11,488 nucleotides of DNA from Planctomycetota bacterium. GTDB lineage: Bacteria > Planctomycetota > Phycisphaerae > Sedimentisphaerales > Anaerobacaceae. How positions within the stretch are numbered: the first letter of the stretch is position 1; each line of letters opens with the position of its first letter. This document shows, in pieces, positions 1 through 6,096 of this stretch. The position numbers and the translations under genes were made by a program. The notes under the pieces were generated by a model. It worked only from the letters and a program-made list of their open reading frames with translations. It had not been told where the DNA came from and made no database searches. The stretch covers positions 1-11,488 of the forward strand of contig JAPLMV010000018.1 in the NCBI GenBank assembly GCA_026386835.1. Reading direction: 5' to 3'.

Positions 1-694
1 CGGAACGATTGTTACCGCAATTGCTCGCAGCTTGACGAATTTCGGTGTTTTTGTAGAGATAGAAGAAGGCATCGACGGCATGATACATATTTCGGACTTC
101 AGCTGGACACGAAAGTATGGACATCCCAGCGAGGCGATGCAAAAAGGCCAGGAAGTCAAATGTGTTGTCCTTGAGGTCGATGAGGACAAGAGGCGGATAT
201 CGCTGGGTATCAAGCAGATAACAGAAGACCCCTGGATTCGGGCCATTCCGGAAAAATATATTCCGGGCCACATTATTAAAGGCACCGTGACTAAGCTCAC
301 CAATTTCGGCGCATTCGTAGAGCTTGAGCCGGACCTCGAAGGTCTCCTGCACATTTCCGAACTCGCTGACCACAAGATTGACAAGCCGCAGGATATTATT
401 AAGGTCGGGCAGGAAGTCGAAGTCAAGATTCTCAAGGTCGAAAGCGACGCGAGAAAAATCGGTTTGAGCCTGCGAAGGGCACAGTGGGCTGCTGAGGAAC
501 AGGGAACAGACAGCGACCAGAGGCATACTCCAATAGGGGTTGAGACGGTCCTTTCAAATGACCAGAGGAATGAGATGGTTAATCCGCAGGGAAAAGCCGA
601 CGAATCTCAGGACTCTGGTAAACAAGCGGCTGAAACCGTTGTCAGTGAAACCGAATCGCCGAAGAGTGCTGATGAGCCCAATGCCGGCAATTGA
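1..694 (+). CDS. rpsA: 30S ribosomal protein S1, C-terminal part (5' end outside window)
   Basis: Open from the left edge (first full codon at position 2) to TGA at 692-694, 230 residues visible. It holds two S1/OB-fold RNA-binding repeats: residues about 1-72 (TNFGVFVEIEEGIDGMIHIS, ending ISLGIKQ) and about 89-160 (TNFGAFVELEPDLEGLLHIS, ending IGLSLRRAQ). Tandem S1 repeats of this spacing are typical of ribosomal protein S1, which binds mRNA on the 30S subunit and helps initiation. The last 70 residues are hydrophilic, rich in E, D, S, Q and A, and probably disordered. The apparent internal start (TTG at 32) lies inside the first repeat, so the true start is upstream. Other multi-S1 proteins cannot be wholly excluded because the N-terminal part is missing, but the repeat similarity and adjacency to a sigma factor fit rpsA. 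Confidence 0.88.
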   Translation, partial: GTIVTAIARSLTNFGVFVEIEEGIDGMIHISDFSWTRKYGHPSEAMQKGQEVKCVVLEVDEDKRRISLGIKQITEDPWIRAIPEKYIPGHIIKGTVTKLTNFGAFVELEPDLEGLLHISELADHKIDKPQDIIKVGQEVEVKILKVESDARKIGLSLRRAQWAAEEQGTDSDQRHTPIGVETVLSNDQRNEMVNPQGKADESQDSGKQAAETVVSETESPKSADEPNAGN

Positions 695-774
695 AGATTA
701 ATTGACGCTAAGAACTAACTCATTATGAGCTAAACCCAGGGGCATTTCTGACCGATATCAAGGCAGATTTGTGC

Positions 775-795
775 GGGATGAAATATAATCATCCC
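775..795. other. Inverted repeat between rpsA and sigma gene
   Basis: GGGATGA (775-781) and TCATCCC (789-795) form a perfect 7-bp stem with a 7-nt AT loop. No T-tract follows (ATAAAA instead), so an operator or weak hairpin is as likely as a terminator. A poor promoter-like pair, TTGACG at 702-707 and TATGAG at 724-729 with 16-nt spacing, lies upstream and could serve the sigma gene. Confidence 0.35.
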
Positions 796-827
796 ATAAA
801 ATCGGTATCGTAATCAGAATTGCCCTT

Positions 828-1691
828 ATGGCCGGGGTCGAAAGACTTTTGGCTGGGCAGGAGTTAGCTATCGTATTCGACGTTACAATAAAAGATTATC
901 TTAAAGAGATTGACGAATCCCCGCTATTGACACTGGAACAGGAACGAGCACTGGGCAGGAAAATTATCGAAGAAAATGACCCCCAGGCAAGGGAGCATCT
1001 GGTGCGAAGTAATCTGCGGCTGGTTGTTAATATCGCAAAGAAATATGCCAACCGAGGGATGAACCTCGGCGACCTGATTGATGAGGGCAATCTTGGGCTA
1101 ATAAAGGCGGTCGATTATTATGACCCTGAACGCGGCACACGCTTTAGTACTTATGCGGCCTGGTGGATAAAACAGAGCATCAAGCGAGCACTTCTGACAA
1201 ACATTCAGCCGGTACATATCCCTACATATATGGTTGCCTTGATAAATCACTGGCGTCGCATGGCGGCAGAACTGGAAAATAAACTCGGCAGGCCGCCGGA
1301 AATTAAAGAAATGGCTGATGCCATGCAGCTTCCGCAGCGGAAATCAAAAATCATAAATGACATCGTCGAAATTCTCGGCTCAATAAGGGACACCGCCGGC
1401 GGCGATGGTGCTGATGAAGGCCAAATGATTGAGGCAAGTCTGCCCACTCAAAGTACTGCCAGGCCGGAAGATTCCTTAATTGAAGATGAGGAAAAAGCAA
1501 AGGCACTGAAAATGCTTGGCCAAATCGACCCCCGTGAGGCGGAAATTATGAAGCTGCATTATGGTCTTGACGGGAACAAGCCGCTCAACTTGAAGGAAAT
1601 CGGCGAGAAGCTGGACCTGACGAGGGAGAGAATCCGCCAGCTTCAGCATAGTGCGCTCACTAAGCTCTACGAATGTATGGAACAGGATTAA
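828..1691 (+). CDS. RNA polymerase sigma-70 family factor (RpoD/SigA-like, compact)
   Basis: 287 residues with the order of a primary-type or group 2 sigma factor lacking region 1.1. Region 1.2 is at about 20-50 (IKDYLKEIDESPLLTLEQER). Region 2 is at about 58-122, with NLRLVVNIAKKYANRG, DLIDEGNLGLIKAVDYYDP and the -10 recognition helix around FSTYAAWWIKQSIKRA. Region 3 is at about 128-185. Region 4 is at about 225-281, with the helix-turn-helix LKEIGEKLDLTRERIRQL for -35 binding. It would direct core polymerase to sigma-70-type promoters. The RQLQHSAL end differs from the RQIEAKAL common in primary factors, which favours an alternative group 2 factor. The ATG at 828 has no clear Shine-Dalgarno sequence. 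Residues 1-18 are extra compared with the usual start just before the TIKDYL-like segment; no ATG, GTG or TTG lies closer than the in-frame TTG at 849. It lies 133 nt after rpsA. Confidence 0.93.
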   Translation: MAGVERLLAGQELAIVFDVTIKDYLKEIDESPLLTLEQERALGRKIIEENDPQAREHLVRSNLRLVVNIAKKYANRGMNLGDLIDEGNLGLIKAVDYYDPERGTRFSTYAAWWIKQSIKRALLTNIQPVHIPTYMVALINHWRRMAAELENKLGRPPEIKEMADAMQLPQRKSKIINDIVEILGSIRDTAGGDGADEGQMIEASLPTQSTARPEDSLIEDEEKAKALKMLGQIDPREAEIMKLHYGLDGNKPLNLKEIGEKLDLTRERIRQLQHSALTKLYECMEQD

Positions 1692-1744
1692 CACAGGGTG
1701 CACCTGCCGTATAAAAAAGTTATGTCGTTATCGGTTAGCCCCGA

Positions 1745-1765
1745 ACCCCGCTTCGGGGTCTTGTT
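1745..1765 (+). terminator. Probable rho-independent terminator after sigma gene
   Basis: ACCCCG (1745-1750), loop CTT, CGGGGT (1754-1759), then a moderately T-rich run (CTTGTTGATTT). It stands 54 nt after the sigma stop codon, the expected place for ending that transcript. The T-tract is imperfect. Confidence 0.6.
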
Positions 1766-2072
1766 GATTTATGTCGGCGGGTACATCAAAACTGTCTTAC
1801 TCAATTTCCTGCCTCGGTGTCCACAAAATACTCTTTAGTTCCGCAATTTTGAACTTTGCACTTTTAATTTTGAATTTCTTTCAAACTGTCTTCCTCAACA
1901 TCATTTATCAATCAAAACGTCCCCCGCCACCAGTTGTCTGCCCCCGTCATTTCGAACGAATGTGAGAAATCTGCTTAAACAGTGGCGGCCTATGCCGCCT
2001 ACCTCATCTCCGAAGACACGATATAGACTGCCTGCGTATGTTGTGTATCTGGAAAAAGGCATGGTGAAATAT
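1766..2072. other. Gene-poor intergenic stretch with repeat-like segments
   Basis: I see no convincing gene here. A 64-codon open frame at 1771-1965 has low-complexity Phe/Leu/Ile content and no ribosome binding site. Positions about 1844-1876 carry a loose 7-nt periodicity (TTTTGAA, CTTTGCA, CTTTTAA, TTTTGAA). Positions about 1946-1975 match a GTCATTTCGAACGAATGTGA-type sequence that I associate with dispersed intergenic repeats. A perfect hairpin follows: GGCGGC (1984-1989), CTAT, GCCGCC (1994-1999). Confidence 0.5.
1984..1999. repeat. Perfect GC hairpin in a repeat-like intergenic segment
   Basis: GGCGGC-CTAT-GCCGCC is a 6-bp perfect inverted repeat. It lies just downstream of a sequence resembling dispersed GTCATTTCGA..GAAATCT elements. 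No T-tract follows on either strand, so it does not look like a terminator. Confidence 0.45.
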
Positions 2073-2486
2073 TTACGAGGGAGAGTATTTGTTTAAAATA
2101 GCTTCAAAAAAAGCTTTTATAGTTTTTTCATACAATTTCCAGAGGAAAGCTTTTATTTTCTTCCAGCATTTGGCGAGAGTAGTATTCTGTTTTGTTTCCG
2201 CAGCTGCTTGTGTTGTGTCCCCCACCTTGCCGCTTTCCGTTCCTTTGGCTTCTTTTACGCAATAACGCAAGTCTCCCACCAAAAGTTCTATGTCTCTCCT
2301 TAACTCATACATCCCTGAGTAAGGTATCGCTGGATGAGATGGGGGATTACATGGGTTGTGGGAGCATTTGGCTACAATCTCCTCAATCTTCTTGTTTATG
2401 TCGGAGTGTCGCGATTCGACCTTGTCCGTAAAGTTAGGTATATGACAGGTTAAAAACCGTTTTATTTTGGGAAATAAGTCAGCCAC
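2073..2486 (-). CDS. Hypothetical orphan protein, 137 aa
   Basis: I do not recognise the family. The frame starts with GTG (2484-2486) and has a good Shine-Dalgarno sequence, TGAGG (complement of 2495-2499), 8 nt upstream; this supports real translation. No signal peptide or obvious transmembrane segment is visible. Five cysteines occur at residues 14, 41, 46, 76 and 107, with CSHNPC at 41-46 as a CxxxxC pair. A charged middle segment at about 61-85 (ELRRDIELLVGDLRYCVKEA) and a C-terminal amphipathic, Lys/aromatic-rich segment at about 106-134 (CWKKIKAFLWKLYEKTIKAF) are likely helices. It stands alone, divergent from the GLUG gene, in AT-rich surroundings. It could be a recently acquired or lineage-specific gene. 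The overlapping plus-strand frame at 2192-2431 is less protein-like. Confidence 0.55.
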   Translation of the reverse strand: MADLFPKIKRFLTCHIPNFTDKVESRHSDINKKIEEIVAKCSHNPCNPPSHPAIPYSGMYELRRDIELLVGDLRYCVKEAKGTESGKVGDTTQAAAETKQNTTLAKCWKKIKAFLWKLYEKTIKAFFEAILNKYSPS

Positions 2487-2557
2487 GATTATAACCTCAA
2501 TATAATGCCATATTAGCGGAAAATAGCTTAAAAGGCAATCCTTATACTTGTTTTTCT

Positions 2558-2586
2558 TTGCTTTAAAGCAGAATAGCCGTTATAAT
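2558..2586 (+). promoter_or_regulatory. Candidate sigma-70 promoter for GLUG-repeat gene
   Basis: A consensus TATAAT at 2581-2586 follows TTGCTT at 2558-2563 with a 17-nt spacer. Transcription would begin near 2593, giving a leader of about 150 nt before the gene start. The promoter is framed by an 8-bp inverted repeat, AAAGCAGA (2565-2572) and TCTGCTTT (2591-2598), that could be an operator; the palindrome TGCTTTAAAGCA (2559-2570) overlaps the -35 side. Confidence 0.5.
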
Positions 2587-2596
2587 AATATCTGCT

Positions 2597-2627
2597 TTGC
2601 GGGGTGTGGCATTTACCCCAGCGGCAA
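2597..2627 (+). promoter_or_regulatory. 5' leader hairpin of the GLUG-gene transcript
   Basis: TTGC (2597-2600) pairs with GCAA (2624-2627) and GGGGT (2601-2605) with ACCCC (2615-2619), with a 4-nt bulge on one side and a 9-nt loop. It would lie at the extreme 5' end of the transcript predicted from the TATAAT at 2581. It could protect the mRNA or be regulatory. I cannot match it to a known riboswitch. Confidence 0.3.
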
Positions 2628-2728
2628 GAAGAAGAGGTATAGAGAAGAGGGTGTCAATTCTCATATTTCTCCAAATAGCGGTGCATTTCCGCGTAATGGA
2701 TCCGGTGCAGATATTGTGACAATTTTTT

Positions 2729-2733
2729 AGGAG
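2729..2733 (+). promoter_or_regulatory. Shine-Dalgarno AGGAG that decides the GLUG-gene start
   Basis: AGGAG is 8 nt before ATG at 2742 and only 5 nt before an in-frame GTG at 2739. The spacing favours the ATG. Confidence 0.75.
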
Positions 2734-2741
2734 AGTGAGTG

Positions 2742-5603
2742 ATGAAAAGTTTTAACCATAAAGTCGTTATTTTAACTGTCCTTATTTTATCGGCTGCTTC
2801 TTTTGCTGGTACGTACAACGGGGGTGGCGGAGGGGTAGGCAACCCATACCGAATCAGCAATATTGGTAACTGGCAGGAGCTGATGACCACCACTGCCGAC
2901 TGGGGCAGTTCCTTTATCCTGATGGCGGATGTCAATCTGGCGGGGGTAACCCTGACGCCGGTTGGGAATGGCAGTACGCAATTTACCGGCGTTTTTGATG
3001 GTAATGGCCATATCATCCGTAATATAGAAATCAACACCCCCGGCAGTAGTTATGTCGGTCTTTTCGGATATGTTAATGGCGGGCAGATCAAGAGCCTGGG
3101 TGTGGAGGAAGCCAACATTCAGGGACGCAATTATGTCGGCGGTTTGGTGGGAAATCAAAATGCCGGCACAATCAACGCCTGTTACGCCACAAGTACCGTC
3201 AGCGGAAGTGGTGATTTGGTTGGCGGTCTGGTGGGATGTAATGCCGGTACGATTACCACCTGTTACGCCACGGGCAATGTGACAGCCACAAGCATTTGTG
3301 TCGGCGGTCTGTGCGGGTGGAATCTTGGCACAATCAACGACTGTTATGCCATGGGCACCATCAGCGGAGCTTCTGAGGTCGGCGGTCTGGTGGGGGACAA
3401 TTTGGGTTCAATTATCACCTGTTACGCTATGGGCAATGTGACAGGTGTAGGCGTTAATGTCGGCGGTCTGGTGGGGTATAACTATCAGGGCAAAGTCATC
3501 CATTGTTATTCGGCCGGTAAGCCCACATGCCCCTCCTCCTCTGTCGGCGGCTTATGCGGCGAGGTGGATACCGGTGGAATGTATGAAGACACAGGGAATT
3601 TCTGGGATACCGACACGTCAGAAATTTCGACCAGCGCGATGGGAACCGGCAAAACGACTGTCCTGATGCAGACACTTTCGACGTTTACCGGTGCCGGGTG
3701 GGATTTTTCAACCACCGATGGCGAAGACGCCGATTGGCATTTACCTCCGTCCAGCTATCCGCGTTTAGCGTGGGAAAATTTACCACCGCCTTTCGGCTAT
3801 TCCGGCGGCGAAGGTACGGTGACGAACCCGTACAAAATCGCCTCCGTCCTCGACTGGCAAACGCTGATGGCCACGCCCGGCGACTGGTCGAGTTGTTTTA
3901 TCATGACGGCAGATATCAGTCTGGCCGGCAAGACTGTGACGCCGGTGGGTAATGACAGTACACAATTTACCGGCGTTTTTGATGGTAATGGTCATATCAT
4001 CCGTAATATAGAAATCAACACCCCCGGCAGTGATTATGTCGGTCTTTTCGGATATGTCTTCAGCGGCCAAATCAAGAACCTGGGTGTGGAGGAAGCCAGC
4101 ATTTGGGGAAACTATTATGTCGGCGGTCTGGTGGGGGGCAATGATTGGGGTACGATAACGGACTGTTACGCCACGGGCGCCGTCAGCGGAATTAGTGATG
4201 TCGGCGGTCTGGTGGGGGGGAATTTTCAAGGCAAAGTCATCCATTGTTATTCAACCGGTAAGCCAACAGGCTCATCCTTTGCTGGCGGCTTATGCGGCTT
4301 GGCAGATAGCGGCGGAGCGTATGAGGACACAGGGAATTTCTGGGATACCGACACGTCGGAAATTTCGACCAGCGCGATGGGAACCGGCAAAACGACTGTC
4401 CTGATGCAGATGCTTTCGACCTTTACCGGCGCCGGATGGGATTTTTCAACAACCGATGGCGACGACGCCGATTGGCGAATGCCTCCGTCCAGCTATCCGC
4501 GTCTGGCGTGGGAAAATTTACCTCCACTTTTTGGCTATTCCGGCGGGTCGGGTACAACGACAGCCCCCTATCAAATCGCAACGACCCTTGACTGGCAAAC
4601 GCTGATGGCAACGCCCGGCGACTGGTCGAGTTGTTTTATCATGACGGCGGATATCGATATGGACGAGCAGACTATGATGCCGGTGGGTAATTACAGTACA
4701 CCATTTACCAGCATTTTTGATGGTACTGGCCATATAATCCGTCATGTAGAAATCAACACTCCCGACAGTGATTTTGTCGGTCTTTTCGGATATGTCAACA
4801 CCGGTGGCCAGGTAAAGAACCTGGGTGTGAAGGAAGCCACCGTTCAGGGACGCCATTATGTCGGCGGTCTGGTGGGGTTTGATGCCGGTACTATTACCAC
4901 CTGTTCTGCCACGGGCCATGTGACAGGCACAGGCAGTTATGTCGGCGGGCTGGTGGGGTATCAATATGCCGGTACGATTGCCACATGTTCCACCACGGGC
5001 ACCGTCAGCGGAAATTATGATGTCGGCGGTCTGGTGGGTAACAATTTTGGGGGTACGATAACGGACAGTTACGCCACGGACATCGTCAGTGGTGTCAATT
5101 ACATTGGCGGTCTGATGGGGTATAACTATCAGGGTAAAGTCATCCGTTGTTATTCGACCGGTAAGCCCACAGGCTCATTCTCCTCTGTCGGCGGCTTATG
5201 TGGCGAGGTGGATACCGGCGGAGCGTATGAGGACACAGGGAATTTCTGGGATACCGACGCGTCGGAAATTTCGACCAGCGCGATGGGAACCGGCAAAACA
5301 ACTGACCTGATGCAGATGCTTTCGACCTTTACCGTTGCCGGGTGGGACTTTACGAATATATGGGCCATCTGTGAAGGGACGAATTATCCACGGTTGAGAT
5401 GGCAAATATTTGCGGCGGATTGGGTATGTCCAAATGGCGTCAATATCGAAGACCTTAGTTACTTTGTCCAGCGATGGCTTGAAAGCGACTGTGCGTCATC
5501 TAATAACTACTGCGGCGGAGCAGATATGAATAAATCCGGTGTCGTTGATATGAAGGACTTTGCACTATTCGCTTCATACTGGCTCGAAGGTGTTACGCCG
5601 TAG
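2742..5603 (+). CDS. Secreted GLUG-repeat protein with C-terminal dockerin-like module
   Basis: 953 residues from ATG 2742. A signal peptide covers about 1-23 (basic start, core VVILTVLILSAASFA). Three large modules follow, beginning near residues 24, 348 and 593. Each opens with a Gly-rich NPY.I segment, then a W..LM......W...F.L.AD.. block, FDGNGHIIRN and YVGLFGYV, then GLUG repeats of the form VGGLVG.N.GTI..CYATG.V.G. I count 5, 2 and 4 full GLUG repeats. Each module closes with TGNFWDTD.SEISTSAMGTG and PRL.W. The C-terminal part (about 889-948) is a dockerin-like pair; the second half (ADMNKSGVVDMKDFALFASY) has a calcium-loop pattern. GLUG motifs occur in bacterial surface proteins, and a right-handed beta-solenoid is plausible. 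Function is unknown; extracellular adhesion or polymer binding is an inference. A PEP-CTERM tail lies immediately after the stop in another frame, so this gene may have lost its anchor by a single-base indel. Confidence 0.9.
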   Translation: MKSFNHKVVILTVLILSAASFAGTYNGGGGGVGNPYRISNIGNWQELMTTTADWGSSFILMADVNLAGVTLTPVGNGSTQFTGVFDGNGHIIRNIEINTPGSSYVGLFGYVNGGQIKSLGVEEANIQGRNYVGGLVGNQNAGTINACYATSTVSGSGDLVGGLVGCNAGTITTCYATGNVTATSICVGGLCGWNLGTINDCYAMGTISGASEVGGLVGDNLGSIITCYAMGNVTGVGVNVGGLVGYNYQGKVIHCYSAGKPTCPSSSVGGLCGEVDTGGMYEDTGNFWDTDTSEISTSAMGTGKTTVLMQTLSTFTGAGWDFSTTDGEDADWHLPPSSYPRLAWENLPPPFGYSGGEGTVTNPYKIASVLDWQTLMATPGDWSSCFIMTADISLAGKTVTPVGNDSTQFTGVFDGNGHIIRNIEINTPGSDYVGLFGYVFSGQIKNLGVEEASIWGNYYVGGLVGGNDWGTITDCYATGAVSGISDVGGLVGGNFQGKVIHCYSTGKPTGSSFAGGLCGLADSGGAYEDTGNFWDTDTSEISTSAMGTGKTTVLMQMLSTFTGAGWDFSTTDGDDADWRMPPSSYPRLAWENLPPLFGYSGGSGTTTAPYQIATTLDWQTLMATPGDWSSCFIMTADIDMDEQTMMPVGNYSTPFTSIFDGTGHIIRHVEINTPDSDFVGLFGYVNTGGQVKNLGVKEATVQGRHYVGGLVGFDAGTITTCSATGHVTGTGSYVGGLVGYQYAGTIATCSTTGTVSGNYDVGGLVGNNFGGTITDSYATDIVSGVNYIGGLMGYNYQGKVIRCYSTGKPTGSFSSVGGLCGEVDTGGAYEDTGNFWDTDASEISTSAMGTGKTTDLMQMLSTFTVAGWDFTNIWAICEGTNYPRLRWQIFAADWVCPNGVNIEDLSYFVQRWLESDCASSNNYCGGADMNKSGVVDMKDFALFASYWLEGVTP
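2836..5350 (+). repeat. Three tandem coding modules in the GLUG-repeat gene
   Basis: The module landmark CCGGT at 2958, 3942 and 4680 gives offsets of 984 and 738 bp (328 and 246 codons). Long stretches are nearly identical at the DNA level, including synonymous positions, for example the segment around ATCATCCGTAATATAGAAAT and the one around GGGAATTTCTGGGATACCGA. This points to fairly recent duplication or gene conversion. The middle module is short because it has only two GLUG repeats. Confidence 0.9.
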
Positions 5604-5668
5604 TTCCCGAACCTGCCACGCTTTTGCTGCTCGGCCTCGGTGCGGTGATGGTAAGGAGGAAAAAGTAA
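5600..5668 (+). pseudogene. Orphan PEP-CTERM sorting tail 1, out of frame behind the GLUG gene
   Basis: The frame starting at 5600 reads VPEPATLLLLGLGA, then two hydrophobic residues pairs and RRKK, ending in TAA at 5666-5668. This is a full PEP-CTERM signal: Pro-Glu-Pro, a hydrophobic helix and a basic end, as recognised by exosortase. It overlaps the TAG stop (5601-5603) of the GLUG gene but lies one frame away. One extra base in the GLUG-gene codons near 5598 would join dockerin and tail smoothly as VTP followed by VVPEP. It is either a mutational relic or a base-call or assembly indel. No ATG, ribosome site or independent gene is attached. Confidence 0.75.
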
Positions 5669-5705
5669 AATTATTTGTGGCTTTAATCGATAAGAGATTA
5701 CAGTT

Positions 5706-5933
5706 ATGAACCGAAAACAGATTATTTCAATGCGGTGTGGGATAGCTTTTGTTGTGTTTTTTGGTTTAGTCGCTATACACGACTTGAAATATTGTTATGG
5801 TTATACTTGTGTCGTTTTGATGGGCTTTGGTCTTGATGTGTTTCTTGTGGCTCTTGTGACTTTTGGCCTGATTTACAGCTTCAGAGATAAAATTTTGGTG
5901 AAACCACCCGAAAAAAAAGAGCAAGATAAATAA
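5706..5933 (+). CDS. Small two-helix membrane protein, 75 aa, unknown function
   Basis: Starts MNRKQIISMRCGIAFVVFFG and has two hydrophobic stretches, about residues 12-25 and 35-59. The C-terminus is strongly charged (RDKILVKPPEKKEQDK) and is probably cytoplasmic, with a hairpin topology. The Shine-Dalgarno sequence is weak (AAGAGA, about 9 nt before the ATG). It sits between two secreted-protein genes, in the same direction, 102 nt after the GLUG gene stop and 37 nt after PEP-CTERM tail 1. The short size and N-terminus resemble small hypothetical membrane proteins that I associate with planctomycetes, but I cannot name a family. The codons for the C-terminal Glu-Lys-Lys contain an A8 run (5911-5918), and an out-of-frame PEP-CTERM-like tail begins 4 nt after the stop. 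Confidence 0.65.
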   Translation: MNRKQIISMRCGIAFVVFFGLVAIHDLKYCYGYTCVVLMGFGLDVFLVALVTFGLIYSFRDKILVKPPEKKEQDK

Positions 5934-5937
5934 ACTA

Positions 5938-5997
5938 TTGACGCTCCTACTGCTCGGCCTCGGTGCGGTAATGTTGAGAAAAAGATGCAGATATTAA
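5938..5997 (+). pseudogene. Orphan PEP-CTERM-like tail 2 after the 75-aa gene
   Basis: The frame from 5938 reads LTLLLLGLGAVML followed by RKRC and ends in TAA at 5995-5997. The hydrophobic helix and basic end match tail 1, but the PEP tripeptide is absent. The 20-nt core CTGCTCGGCCTCGGTGCGGT is identical to tails 1 and 3. It is in the +1 frame relative to the 75-aa gene; loss of one A from the A8 run at 5911-5918 would fuse the two. No start codon or ribosome site of its own is visible. Confidence 0.65.
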
Positions 5998-6001
5998 TAA
6001 T
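5974..6001 (+). promoter_or_regulatory. Candidate promoter for the RCC1-like gene
   Basis: TTGAGA (5974-5979) and AATAAT (5996-6001) with a 16-nt spacer each match the sigma-70 consensus at five of six positions. Transcription would begin around 6008, directly before the leader element at 6012. It overlaps the relic PEP-CTERM tail 2. Confidence 0.4.
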
Positions 6002-6011
6002 TGAATTAAAA

Positions 6012-6080
6012 GGCTTGATTGCGTAGCCGAGCGTTTAGTTCGCCAGAGACGGATAAATATGGGAAATGTAAGTCAATATT
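6012..6080 (+). repeat. Leader element copy 1 (hairpin plus conserved 3' block)
   Basis: This segment is homologous to 7444-7508. The 5' half can form a 7-bp-type hairpin between 6014-6020 and 6025-6031 with one A-C mismatch, followed in both copies by CGTTTA. The 3' block 6057-6080 (ATATGGGAAATGT, AGT, ATATT) differs from copy 2 at three of 24 positions. Here it is the 5' untranslated region of the RCC1-like gene, ending 3 nt before its AGGAG at 6083-6087. It may be a regulatory RNA or DNA element. I cannot assign it to a known riboswitch class. Confidence 0.55.
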
Positions 6081-6096
6081 ACAGGAGTAGGATGTT

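Noticed and set aside
1771..1965. 64-codon plus-strand open frame after the sigma terminator
   Set aside because: Low-complexity, Phe/Leu/Ile from T-rich periodic DNA, no ribosome binding site and overlap with repeat-like sequence.
2192..2431. 79-codon plus-strand frame
   Set aside because: Opposite the 137-aa minus-strand gene, Pro/Cys/Ser-rich antisense composition, no ribosome site.
2548..2730. 60-codon frame upstream of the GLUG gene
   Set aside because: Overlaps the promoter and leader hairpin; no ribosome site or recognisable features.
2836..5350. Regular direct repeats suggesting a CRISPR array
   Set aside because: Repeats are in frame, of variable spacing and code GLUG motifs; no short identical repeats with unique spacers.
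5590..5610. Programmed translational frameshift joining the GLUG gene to tail 1
   Set aside because: No slippery heptamer, no prfB-like CTTTGA site and no clear downstream stimulator; an indel is simpler.
6012..6080. Cyclic-di-GMP riboswitch
   Set aside because: The conserved GGACGCAAAGCC-type core and receptor loop of the GEMM class are not present.
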